Assembly: GCA_013407085.1 (NCBI GenBank)
Contig: JACCGJ010001805.1
Location: forward strand, 36,849-100,848
Source: Atriophallophorus winterbourni
Taxonomy: Eukaryota > Platyhelminthes > Trematoda > Plagiorchiida > Microphallidae
Reading direction: 5' to 3'
Length of the DNA: 64,000 nt
Shown: in pieces, positions 23,190-34,319 of the stretch
How positions within the stretch are numbered: position 1 is the first letter of the stretch
Layout of the letters: every line of letters begins with the position of its first letter
Made by a program: the position numbers and the translations under genes
Notes under the pieces: model-generated
The model's database searches: none
What the model saw: the letters and a program-made list of their open reading frames with translations, nothing else
What the model was told of the DNA's origin: nothing

Positions 23190-25900
23190 TGTCCTTCTAC
23201 TTCTTCTTCTGGATCGAAAGCTGAAGGGATACTATCTGATTTAAGGTTCTTCACAAAAATGAAACAATGGTGACTTTTGCTGGCAAGCCAAGCTATGAAA
23301 TGAGAAGAACACCACCACATCCTTCCGTGGATCTGGTTCATCCTTCTCCACAAATTCTGATCCAAGGCGGTCTTGAATAGCAGATGTGATGGCAGACACA
23401 GGAGCTTTTTCGGTAGCGATTTCCAAGTGTTAATCACCCGTGTGAATAGCGTGCTTTCATTACTTATATTAAAATTCTAGACTTTTGTAACTTAAGGTCA
23501 TGTCCAGGAGTTGTCGATTCACCTATTAATCGGAAGAACTGGAGGAACTCGTCGAAATATTGACCGAGATGATTGTGGCGAGTGAGGAGCAAATCGAATC
23601 TTTTTCTTCAAAGATCAAGGGGTTAAAGTTTCAGTAAGCTCCATCTATCTTCGTACGTAAGATGGCGCATACCGTGAACCAACTTAGTCCACTTCCAATG
23701 TACCATCTCCACGGTGTCACTTTCTCATTTAGACTGAGACAATGCAACGGGTAGCCCATTTTCTAATATAAGACGGACGTTCAACATGTAGAGCGCTTTA
23801 AACCTACGCGAGGAAATGGCCGCAAATAAACACCGAATGGCCCAGAGAATCCTTGTAGCGCAGAATATTCGTAAACAATTGTCCGACTTCAACTTCAAGG
23901 AATCCATAACCAGAATACCAAATGTATTTATGACACTCGCTGATTTGATGAACTTACTTCTCAGAAGGTTTCCCCGTGTCATCGGAGCCCATGCGCATGA
24001 AGACTGAGTTAATCTAATTTGTATGCAGCGACAAGCGATTTGTCCTTTCAACTCATCAGCTGCTCGTTGTAGTTGCGCGTTCCGATCCCGGGAACTAATA
24101 GAAGCCCACGGTTTCTGATCATTCGCGAATAAAAGACAACCGATGGCCACCGCGTCAGAAAGGTTACTCACGAAAATCTAAAATATCAACTTGCCAACCA
24201 CAGATAGCTGCGGCACACCTAAGCTTGATATCACCTCTGAAGTCAAAACTCCATTCACTTCTGAAAAGTTTGACCGCCCTCAAATGAATCCCTCGATCCA
24301 CGTGAGAATACACTTTTGAATAGCTAAACCCTTTAGCTTGACGAGCAATTGCTGGGAAGGCACAAAGTCGGACGCCTTACTAAAGTCCTTAAAAACACCA
24401 TCAACCGCGTAACCAGTTTTTGTCAAAGTACATCAGGTTTTTCGCGCCAGAAGCAAGTTAAATATGTATGACCGATCATTGGTAAATCCATGTTGTTGTG
24501 CGCAAGAACGCCCAAAAACAGAAATAAATTTCTCGATTTTAACCTTGATTAGCATTTCTAAAAAAACTTTCTGATCACAGAAATCAGGGTGACCGGCGTG
24601 TAATTTGCCGGACAACTAGTGTCATACACTTAGACAAATTTTATAATACTATGTGTCCATTCCTGCGGTAGGATCCCAAAAAATAAAGATTTTCTAACAA
24701 CTGAGCCAGCGGACATCTAAGAGCGCACATAAAACGAAAGAGAAGTCCAATATGTGCTGGGAACATTGAAATCCCCCACAATCAAACAGTTCAGAAGTTC
24801 TACCGTGGTGAGAGATCTGTGAATTCAGTGTATTTGCCTGAGTATTAGGCGAATAATATACAACACCAATATTTGCTTATACGACACCCTAAGATCCCAC
24901 CTAGACCAGTAGTCTGCTTAAAACGAACTAACATGGTAACCGAGCTAAGTCTTTGAAGTATAACACAACGCAATACTGATTCTAGTGAATTCCTAATTAA
25001 AGCGAATGATTCGGTATCCAGGTAGGGTCTACTCGGTATCATTCTGCTGTGGTGAGAGCCAGATTTCCGTCCTTATGATGATCGTTGATGGGTCTTGCCT
25101 GATACGCTCAAGGAGTTCATACAGTCTGCTTTTCAAGCTTCTCGCGTTAAAATAGATCAGTTGAACTATCCTGAGCACTCCGAATTCATATCATTAGAGG
25201 CTGATATAGAACTTCTGACCTCATCCTCACAACCCGAAAATAAACAAAGTGAAAGTTCAAAGTGATGTGTTGCTCACATCCCCTGAAGTGATAGTTCATT
25301 GTACCTGCCGCCTTGCGAACGGTAATCTCCAGACTAGGCTTTAGCATCTTCACAGGATCATCCGGAGACTGATCACGCAGGAGCCGAAGTTCTTCCCCTA
25401 ACCTGTATCCCCAAATTGCCTGAAACTTCACTTGCTCAACGGAGTCTAACACAATATTTAAAGGTCTGTGGCGATCAGCTAGTGCTAGACAGCGGCCCAA
25501 ACGAAATGCTATGCGTTTCGTAATAACCTTTCCCCCTTGGTCGAAAAGATGTCCAAGAAAATCATTTAGGAAATCGCGTTCTCGTTTAATACTGCCCATC
25601 TCAGAATCTGCAGTTTGTTTCCACGCATTGCAATGGATGACGCAAAAGGTTATGCTTTTATCAGTTGCAAAACTCTTGTCTTTGTTACTTATAACATAAG
25701 CTTGCAATGGCACCTCATCAACTTCCTTGAGTTCATGAATTTTAATTGCACTGTCACAACTAACTCCATTTCTTGAACGGAGTGCAGGTGAGGAAGCAAC
25801 TTCAGCAAAAGTGCACACAGATTCTAATTGCAAGCAACCTTGCTCTACACAAGATGAATAGTCTTTGTTCACATTTGCGGGCGAGTCACTATCTGCGTTT
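23190..25900 (-). mobile_element. CR1-like LINE (family C), ORF1 to 3' tail, decayed
   Basis: Minus-strand order: an ORF1 segment (25872-25186), endonuclease scraps (near 25130 NARSLKSRLYELLERIR; near 24765 GDFNVPSTYW), an abrupt jump to RT (ILPQEWTHSIIK near 24670), QQHGFTNDRS near 24500, LLFANDQK near 24130, and GILVMDSLKLKSD near 23900. The 3' UTR ends in a GAAGAAGAAGT-type tail near 23195. The same family lies on the plus strand at 59664-61947 and shares the 3' UTR and tail. Endonuclease-to-RT sequence is deleted, frames are broken, and the RT box reads FAND where the better copy has FADD. Confidence 0.8.
25186..25872 (-). CDS. LINE family C ORF1-like protein
   Basis: A 228-codon open frame upstream of the endonuclease and RT remains in the same orientation. 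The middle (AFRLGRCLALADRHRPLNIV to LRLLRDQSPDD) has the pattern of LINE ORF1 nucleic-acid-binding domains (LG----RPRPL-V-L, then IR-D-T). ORF1 proteins bind the element RNA in the RNP. The N-terminus is polar. Its openness next to a wrecked ORF2 is unusual. No database match was made. Confidence 0.5.
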   Translation of the reverse strand: MNKDYSSCVEQGCLQLESVCTFAEVASSPALRSRNGVSCDSAIKIHELKEVDEVPLQAYVISNKDKSFATDKSITFCVIHCNAWKQTADSEMGSIKRERDFLNDFLGHLFDQGGKVITKRIAFRLGRCLALADRHRPLNIVLDSVEQVKFQAIWGYRLGEELRLLRDQSPDDPVKMLKPSLEITVRKAAGTMNYHFRGCEQHITLNFHFVYFRVVRMRSEVLYQPLMI

Positions 25901-26890
25901 ATCTCTGTAGAGACCGTGGTCGGTTTTAGCAGAAGCAGTGTCGACTTGAACCTGACTACTTATTTGACTACCTTAACACGTTAGTGGAAAGCATATCTTA
26001 CATATCGTGCGAATGATATCGCATGAAGCCAGCGATATATTTCTGTCTTTATTCCACCACATCGAATATGCATCCAATTTAAACATATTTCATATTAAAC
26101 AGATTTAGCGTTATCGGTAACCTGTTTCGGACATACAAGACAATAGTGAACAAATAAAGAAATAAACCATTTATTCGTGGATTTCCAAGACATGCTAAGC
26201 AAGATCAATAAATAACAAATTGTGAAAAAACTAAATATTTAAAATCTTTATTAAATTCATTATGTCGTTCGTGCAGGGGACTTTTTACTTTTGTTAAAAT
26301 AATAGAGGTAAATGGCTATTAATAATTTCTACAAAATTTTAAAGTGTGAGCCTTTTTGTCCGTAATGAACTAATGGGATGAGGAAAAATAAATGTACCGA
26401 AAAATATTGATGTTCTACGGATGTGATCATCGAAGATATGAGAAATTGCGAATAGGTCGAGCAGTCGAAGTTTTCAAATATGATTGTTCGAAACATAATT
26501 CTGTTTTGAATTGGAGACGTATTTCTCTAGAGTGAGCAGACCAGCCCACATTCTCTAGAGACCTACTTGCAGTCGATGGTGCATAATCTTCTTTTGCAGA
26601 TTTATGAGTCGTGACCATTTTCGAACCTTTTGAAAATTTAATAAAATTTCTTGTGATAATCTCGTAATCGCTCGTGTTTAAAACAGCTCGAATATCGTTA
26701 ACAATATCGAAATTTCGTAAGTAGCATACTTCCACGTTTGCCTTGAAATTTCCTCAATGTCCATCTCAAATAATAAACGATTGCAAAAACAGGAGTTTAT
26801 CCGTACTCTCTTAGGAAGCATACTTCCTCATAACCGATAGTAACAGAAAGACGCTTGTCTTGTTGACAGGTTTATCTTTCAAGAAAATAT
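25901..26890. other. no gene recognised
   Basis: A minus-strand frame of 102 codons (26427-26735) has no recognisable domain or splice context. The rest is AT-rich. Confidence 0.4.
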
Positions 26891-26899
26891 TTCGTCATG

Positions 26900-27180
26900 G
26901 AATATGGCACAGTTCAGTTGGCGCAGGACTGAAAATGGCTTATACTCTATTCAAGCGTCTAGAATTTCTGTCGATGGGAAGCTTTAAATAAGCGGTCACC
27001 ATTGCCGAAATAGGTTGATTGTACTTTGGTAATTTCGTAGTATGCAACCGACGATGTTAATTCGGCGTTATTCAGACCCTCCTTCGGTATACATGAATTT
27101 TTAGCTGCGACTTGTAATAAAACGGGAAGTGATTTTCTTCACCAAGCATGTTAGAGATTAGCTAAGGAAAAATTCGCGAC
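26900..27180 (-). mobile_element. LINE 3' fragment, related to 27660-28000
   Basis: 26905-27010 aligns with 27675-27785 (shared core AGCGTC-AGAATTTCT-TCG-TGG-AAGCT), and a second block at about 27133-27165 aligns with 27990-28025. This is an older copy of the C-terminal and 3' region of the element at 27660-28857. Confidence 0.65.
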
Positions 27181-27659
27181 TGATTTTTAAATTATCTTAC
27201 TAATCGTTTTTGATTTGTTTAATTTTTGTGAATTTAGTACAGACCTGTCCAAACTAAACTAAACTCCACTGAATCAATTACAATAACCAAAGCTTTTAAC
27301 ACTTTAGTCCTGTAAACATAAACGCCAAATAAATGGTAAGTCAATCAAGCGTTCAGAATTTATGTTGTTGTATTGCTTCCAACAGGTCTTTTTTATTTTC
27401 TTCTCTTTTACTCATTTCGGTTATCCTCTGATATAAATAGATAATGCTACATTGAGTGTTATTTGGTCGAACGTTCGTCTCCCTTAGATTTGATCAGAAG
27501 GATATTGTTTTCTCTTCACAAAGCCCGAAATAGGTAACCTTCTAGAGGTCATGCAAAAAGTAGGAAGGTGAATTTATGGTTTACGGATTTTAAAAATTTC
27601 TTGTTTCCCTTGTTTTATAAACTACAGAAAATAACATATAAATGGCAAAAATGTTTTGA

Positions 27660-28857
27660 TGCCTTACGACCAGTTAAGTTCAGTAGGCAGAGGACAGTAA
27701 GTGGCTGAGAAGCCAATCGAGCGTCCAGAATTTCTTTCGGTGGAAAGCTGCGGAGAACCAGCCACCACTGTCAAAGGGTCAATCCTTTTTCTCCGTGTGG
27801 AACATCTGATAGACATAGGATTAGGAGAATGTGGTCGGGGAAGCACCGCGCTATAATTGATGCACTACCAAAAGGTGATTTTCTTTTTTCTCCGTTTGCA
27901 ATCTCTGATGATCGTGGTGCCAGGCGATTTACCGGATAGTAGTAGGACAGCAACACGCAATAATCAATGCTGAAAAAAGAAAAGACAGATTTTCCTCACC
28001 AGCACGGTGAGAGGTCAGCTGATGGAGAATCAAGAATAAGAAGATGCTCTCAAACTGCTACAATGAATAGCGAGCAAAATGGTTTTAATCGAATCACCTC
28101 TCAAACGACGACGTTTAAGAGTGAAAAGTACCAGAGCCCATAGGCGATCAGCATAACTTTTCCCACGCTGACCCTCAATCATGCGTGTTGCTAGTCGCTG
28201 GAGGCTTTCAAGTCGAATGATGTCCTTCTGTTAGTGAAGACACCACGCCTGGACACAATATATTTCAAATGCAGCCTGAGTAACGCCTTGTAAAGTGGCA
28301 GGAACACGTCGGGACTTCTGCTGAAAAGCAACGACTTCAACCAGAAGAGCACATTGCGTGCACGTTGCTCTGTAACAGCGCATTGGTCCTCCCATTTGAA
28401 GTCAGCTCTAACTAGAACAACCAAGTCCTTAACCCGCTGTATGGCGTCAACGCCAATAGGAGTAACTGACACCTGGACTGTGATCTTGTCGACAAGAGCA
28501 TACAAGAGTTGGCACTTATTGAGGTTCAGTGAGAGGTCCCACCGTATGGACCAGTCACTGACCCGCTCAAAGTCGTGTATCAGAGTATCTCCATTCGTTG
28601 AACCCATTAACTTCACGTCATCCGCGAAAATGAAGCACGGGCACTCCAAGATAGGCGACAAGTCATCTATAAAAATCAGAAGGAGCAGCGGACATAGCAC
28701 AGACCCCTGAGGTACCCCACATATCACCTCCGTTTGGATCGACGACGTAGATCCTACTCGTAATCTGAAGGTCCTACCTGTCAGGAATGATTTTATTCAA
28801 GCAAGTAAACTACCCCGTATGCCTTTTGCTGCCAACATCGTTTCTAAAAATCTGTAT
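27660..28857 (-). mobile_element. CR1-like LINE (family D2), 5'-truncated
   Basis: The minus strand encodes [32 protein letters not shown], the catalytic FADDVKL (28635-28615), NLNKCQLLY, then after frameshifts SLQRLATRMIEGQRGK and a C-terminal LINE block. The 178-codon frame 28727-28191 is the best-preserved part. The copy is cut inside RT exactly where the left palindrome arm begins (28857/28858). Confidence 0.85.
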
Positions 28858-28981
28858 CAAATTGCGTTCTGTTGTTCAAAGCCGCGTTGTTTACAATACT
28901 CAATATTTTCATGTCAAAACAGTACCATGTCATTCCTTGTTGATGTGCACACACACGCTTGTTCTGATTGTTCTTGCACAG

Positions 28982-29221
28982 GCAAACGACGCTTACCTAG
29001 AACTAGTAATCGGCAACGCTCCATGGCCACTAGGGGTCACCAATCACGGTATCCACTCTCGTACCGCACAGGAAAAGATTCACGCGAAGAATGTGGCCCA
29101 TGTGTTGAACGATGAAACCCAGCGCAAGTACATTCAACCAATCAAACGCTTAATGACCCAACGCCAGGCGCATTTTCCTTCGGATCCATCCAAATGTGTG
29201 AATTACATGGGCACGTGTTGA
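28982..29221 (+). pseudogene. PRPF18: orphan duplicate of the PRPF18 last exon
   Basis: Keeps the acceptor TTCTTGCACAG and an open 79-codon frame to TGA, but no other PRPF18 exon lies upstream on this strand; a LINE ends there. I count six substitutions from the functional exon at 37743-37982. Three change residues at or near conserved sites: LAIGN to LVIGN, IQAIK to IQPIK (proline in a helix) and TQCQ to TQRQ. Loss of constraint is likely. It could still act as a terminal exon of a chimeric transcript. Confidence 0.85.
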
Positions 29222-29960
29222 CACTCGTTGTGGTCGATTCGCGCTGTGCTTTTATTCTGATTTACTGATTTCTCTGTATTCAGAGATGTATATACCTTTT
29301 TTAGCACATTATCTTTTTACCAACCACATCGTTTTTTAATGTCTAGCGTGCTAGCCCGGGTACGTGGTTGTATTGATAACGGCTGCTGTCTGTGCTGCGC
29401 AGTTTCTTTCTAGGCAGTGCTAAATCACGATTATTTAATGAGCCTTATTATAGATTGTATGTGAACTGAGTTACTGTAAAATCATCCAGGGGTAGATAGT
29501 CATATAAGAGATGGATCATGTCTGTGCATTAGCAGTTGCAATCGATTTGCCATGCTTTTCGCTGCGCATTGCCCATTCACAATACAATTATACCGTTTTC
29601 GGGTTTCGAGCTGTTTAACAAAATCATAAGTGTACGAATTGTTTTTTGCGTTCAGTACGCTGCGGCATAATTAAAAAAGAAAAGCTAAATTGCCTTTCTG
29701 CTGCGGACGACACCAATTTGACGTTATTGCGGTATTTCCTCCAACATTGCTCTCATACAATCAGGTGAATATGAAAGTGAAATAATCCCCATACCAACAT
29801 GACATGTGGATTTGTGAAGGCCTTTATTTTTATGAATCAACTTGATTCAGCCTCATTCACAGTTGTAGAAGCCGAAGACCAATTTGACCTTGAAGTGGAA
29901 TTTTCAGCCAGATGTATATGTGAACGTGAGATCCACATTACAACTCTTTAGTGATTGCAT

Positions 29961-30257
29961 TCATTTCGTTACTATGAAGTTTTGAAACATTTCGTAACCA
30001 AAATGAAAACCTTGCGAAATGTTTGTCGCATATAAGAACAGTAACATCTGCTGATTAGCTATGTAGTGTGGGCCACAGTTTATTATTGCTGATTCATCTT
30101 TGCTATCGAAATTCCTTTTTTCTACTTGTGTAACTGTTGGAATGTGATTTCGTTTCAATCGAACTTTCAATTTTTCACCCATTAATTTTATTAGTTTTGG
30201 GATTTGGAGGTTTAGATCCTTCTTGTACATAATATCGTGATCTTCCCAAACAGACAC
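29961..30257 (-). other. unidentified 98-codon ORF, left-arm copy
   Basis: An open frame (VSVWEDHDIMYKKDLNLQ and following; the first codon is GTG), duplicated at 36723-37019 with one residue change. The composition looks protein-like, but I recognise no family and see no clear splice context. It may be an exon of an unknown gene or a chance frame carried by the palindrome. Confidence 0.3.
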
Positions 30258-30790
30258 GGCTTCTGGGTTATATCTCAGTGATAAATAATATCAGCCTCGT
30301 GCCATGTGTGTCGTTTGATTAGAGCACAATGCCTTGCTTCCGAATACGTCCGAGCATTACTAAGGTATTTTCTGCTTTCATGAACACATCGTCAGGCGTG
30401 TTTTATTCAAAAATAATGGCAACTAATGTGATTCCTCCATTACCGACAGCCCAATCACATTGTCAGCGTTCAAGCCATTGAAATATCCTCGGTAGGTTTT
30501 TGAGGCTTGACTACTAAGGTTGACCTTGAATATATTTGAGCCTATCTAAAAACTCGAGGCAGGAATGGCAACAGATTTTAGGAAAGTAAATAAAGCAATT
30601 TGGGATCAAGGTGTATACATCTTCGTGTTTTCATCTATCCGGCTGTTGAGGCATTTGCTTAACTCTGGTTTTACAAAAATAAGCATTAAATGCCACTTTA
30701 GTTCGTGTACACGAATTTTCAGCAATATATTAATTTCTCCACAAATATTATAAAATGTATAAAGTGCAGCACAATGAAATGATACTTGAG

Positions 30791-31197
30791 CTAATAAAGT
30801 GTCAGGTTACCATAGGCTAGACAAATGCGAGGCGAATTAGAAAAATAAAATTTGGAGAATAACTGAAACATTTCAGCGTCATTTAAAAAAATTGTCAAGC
30901 GCTTCTTTAACTCCATAACAGCTTTCGACTGATCAACAATGTATCGATCCAAGTATGGAACAAAAGAGTTTCTAAATTTGTTAGTTCTCGAATAGGGAAT
31001 AAGATAGTAACTTCGGGTGGAGGAAAAAGATTCACAAGAAGCAAGGCTTTTGTTCAGTGGATGTGAACAATCAGAAGAAATAGTTGCGATGAACCTGTTG
31101 CATTCACGAAAGTGACGATCAACAATAGTGTCTCGAATGTCATCAGCGGGAACACAACTCAATCTTGAGATGAGCTCAATACTTCTTCTGATCATCA
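30791..31197 (-). mobile_element. LINE B C-terminal tail, left-arm copy
   Basis: Encodes ISRLSCVPADDIRDTIVD to NLTLY, identical to the tail of LINE B at 35800-36189 except for two residues at the inner edge. It was brought here by the inverted duplication rather than inserted independently: it starts mid-ORF at the arm boundary. Confidence 0.9.
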
Positions 31198-34100
31198 GAA
31201 TGAGTGATCACAGACTTTCTTCGCCTTCTAACGAACCACGGCTTTTACAATCAGACGAGACTCCGATTAGAAACACTGTAGCAATCCCAAAAAAAGACCG
31301 ATGTCCGACTCTCGAAGGGTAGGACTAATAGACGAGCTTTCAGCTCCATTACTGTATACGAAAACCACAATCAATTGCTTATATACAAACGCACAATGCC
31401 TGTTAAACAAACAAGCTGAACTGAAGGATCTTTGCAATCAGCACTCACTCGACATCATAGCAATAACTGAGACATGGTTCCAACCTCACGTGACCGATAG
31501 CGAGCTCTCTATTCCAAACATGACCCTGTTTCGGAGAGACCGCTTAAGAACAGGTGGTGGAGTAGCTGTTTACCACCATAAACATTTATACTGTAGGGTA
31601 GTTACAGACACTGAACTCGATCTGGAAGACAGTATATGGTGCAACTTGAAGCTCGAATCAGGCGACAGTTGCATCGTTGGTGTAGTTTACCGTTCACCAT
31701 CATCATTGGATGCATATAACGAAAAACTCTTGAAAGCAATGCAGTACGACGGAAAACAGCGCAATTCGCAATTGCTGATTATGGGAGACTTCAATCTGCT
31801 TCAACTATATAACCGAGTAGATCATCCACCTCTATCACTAGACTACAAATTTCGCGAACTGTTCGATTACATCCCCTTGTATAATCATGTTTTCCATTAT
31901 ACACGACAACGAAACTTCCAACAGACTTCTGTTCTAGACCTAGTCTTAACCTCCGAAGCCACAGCCGTTGAAAATGTTCAGTATCACCCTCCGCTGGGTC
32001 GAAGTGACCACCTCGTTCTGCTATTTCAATATGTGTGCAACACCAGTAGAATTGTAAAGCAAACAAAACGAAATAGAAAAGTGGATTACATTGGTTTGAT
32101 GGAAACAATGGTAGTTTTCGATGAACATAATATAAATTTCAGTGATCCGGACTCGCATTGCATAACCCTGACAGATTACATAATCAACATGATACATTTC
32201 AATTCTGAATATGTCCCGAAACATAATAGCAAAGAACGACAGTTCAGAATTCGCAGTAGGACTAGAAAATGGTTGACAAAGCGAAATTTGGCATGGGCTA
32301 TTCACAGGGTTGCCAGAACTGATTCGACGTGGGCAAACTTTCGCGAATTTCGGAATCAAGTCACAAATCTCATCCGAGAGGACAAAAAATATCACCAGCT
32401 TCAGCTAGCGGTAAGAATGCAGCGTAATCCCAAACTGCTTTATCGAACTGTTAACAACGCTACGAAGCTGAAACCCGGAGTATTTCCGATCATGACAGAT
32501 AACGGACTAACTGATTCTGTGCTGGAAACCGCTAACGCTCTAGCCAGTTTTTATTCACGAGTTTTCACCCCAAAGGATGAATTACAACGGTCAGCATTGT
32601 CAGCACCAATTGTGCCGGAGACTATACGCGATGTATGCATCAGTTCGGAAATAGTGCAGCACCACCTACGTAAGTTGAATATCAACAAGTCCCCGGGAGC
32701 TGACGGAATCACACCTGCAATCCTAATGTTATGCGGCAGTCATACACCCTCCCTGAGGGAGGGTGTTGTACCTAATGACTGGAAGAGAGGAATCATAACA
32801 CCCATCTACAAAGGTGGAACTCGTTCTGACCCAGCAAATTACCGCCCTGTTACACTCCTTCCAGTGATCTCAAAAGTTATGGAGCGAATTTTGTGCGAAA
32901 TAATTGTGAGTCATCTCGAAGCCCAAAACTTGCTGTCCAGAGAGCAACATGGATTTAGGAAGTCTCGTTCTTGCTTGACTAACCTACTGGAGACACTGCA
33001 TGACTGGACGCAGGCAGTGGATAATGGTGGTTGCGTGTTACTTGGACATATCAAAGGCGTTTGATCGCGTGGACCATTCCATACTCCTGAGCAAGCTGCA
33101 CGATATTGGTATTAATGGGTGCCTTCTTATATGGCTGAGAAGTTACCTTCTCGATCGCAAGGCAACTGTACGTATCGATGGTGTGATGTCTGAGGAAATC
33201 GAAGCCACTAGCGGTGTCCCACAAGGTTCGGTACTTGGTCCGCTTCTCTTTTTGGTCTACATCAACGACCTTCCGAAACTTGTCACAGCCAAAATGCTTC
33301 TCTTTGCGGATGATGTCAAAGTTTGGAAGCGAATCACGTCAATCATAGACTGTTTGCGCTTACAAAGCGATTTGGATGTATTGAACAGCTGGTCTGAACG
33401 AAACAAACTTCCATTCAACTTCCGAAAGTGTAAAATGTTGCAAATAGGCAAAGATTTCCCATTCTCATACAACCTTGGATCAAACCAACTTGAATGGACA
33501 ACCAAAGAAAAAGACCTCGGTGTATGGATTAGTGGAAGTCTTAGGAATAGCATGCAATGCGAAGCAGTGTACAACCGAGCTAGCCGCATGCTAGGTATGC
33601 TTCGGCAGATTTTTGGACATTTTTCCCGTGAATCATTCCCCATGCTCATAAATACGTATGTTAACCCGGTGATGGATTACTCAGTGCAAGCTTGGTCACC
33701 GTGGCTACAAAAGGACATCAAGCTGCTCGAGAGGATTTATCACAGAGCAGCCAAAATGGTTGGCTGCCTCCGCAAACTACCATATGAGAATCGACTTGAG
33801 CAGCTTAATTTGGATACACTGCTTCGCAGAAGGGTTCGATTCGATCTAATACTAACCTACAAAATAATGAACGCCAAGGCGTACCCTCTGAGGCATCTAT
33901 TTCGCCTCCGGTCAAGCCATGTCACACGTACTCACCCATTGGCATTTGATATTCCACATTCCCACCGGAACTCCCGTCGGTTCTTCTATTCGGTGCGCGT
34001 TTGTTTCTTATGGAACTCCCTACCGTCAGATGTTGTCCAGTCATCTAGTGAAAGGATTTTCAGGAACAAATTGGAAATATTTATGCGTAGTAATTCCACC

Positions 34101-34314
34101 CTACATCCCGTTTATACAACATGATCTTTTTCCAAACGAATAATTTTTTTTCATCATACAGTGACAATACATGACATTTTTGTAACTACAAAACTTTCGA
34201 TCTTCCTAATGACTCAATTTATTTTGTATATATATTTATTGTCCTTATACGAATATCCTGTGGTGTTGTACAGCTACGAGCTTTTTAAACCATAATTTCT
34301 TGAATCTTGAATCT
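31198..34314 (+). mobile_element. CR1-like LINE (family A), best copy
   Basis: Contains the end of an upstream frame, a near-complete ORF2 (31301-34124) and a 190-bp 3' UTR ending in a short repeat, TTGAATCTTGAATCT (34300-34314). The same 3' UTR motif (GGTGTT-ACAGCTA, then CTTGAATCTTGA) closes the diverged copy at 45612, which defines the 3' end. ORF1 is missing and the 5' end stops exactly at the inner edge of the left palindrome arm. Its good preservation suggests a relatively young insertion. Confidence 0.9.
31301..34124 (+). pseudogene. LINE A ORF2: APE endonuclease plus reverse transcriptase, one frameshift
   Basis: Two frames, 31301-33064 and 33000-34124, form one protein. Endonuclease landmarks are TNAQCL (N), ITETWF (E), VYRSP, MGDFN (D, N), SVLDLVLTS and GRSDHLVL (D, H). 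RT landmarks are [61 protein letters not shown], the catalytic FADDV (about 33305) and the C-terminal WNSLPSDVV. The frame is lost after 33034: related copy 5935-7525 has 8 more bases here, next to a TGC microhomology. A short in-frame gap near 32740 (before EGVVPNDWKRG) removes some residues compared with relatives. Confidence 0.9.
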
Positions 34315-34319
34315 ATCTT

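Larger units (their letters stand above)
28858..31197 (+). repeat. left arm of a large inverted repeat
   Basis: Reverse complement of 35783-38105. From about 29505 to 31175 the arms are near-identical, with no net gap (paired positions sum to 66980). The outer part (28858-29505) is more diverged: a few percent in exon and acceptor, about 10% plus indels in the 280 bp after the exon. It carries a duplicate PRPF18 last exon, its 3' flank and the tail of LINE B. Confidence 0.95.

Noticed and set aside
28982..29221. Left-arm exon as part of a second functional PRPF18 gene
   Set aside because: No exons 1-5 are found upstream on the plus strand (a LINE ends at 28857), and residues at or near conserved sites have changed.
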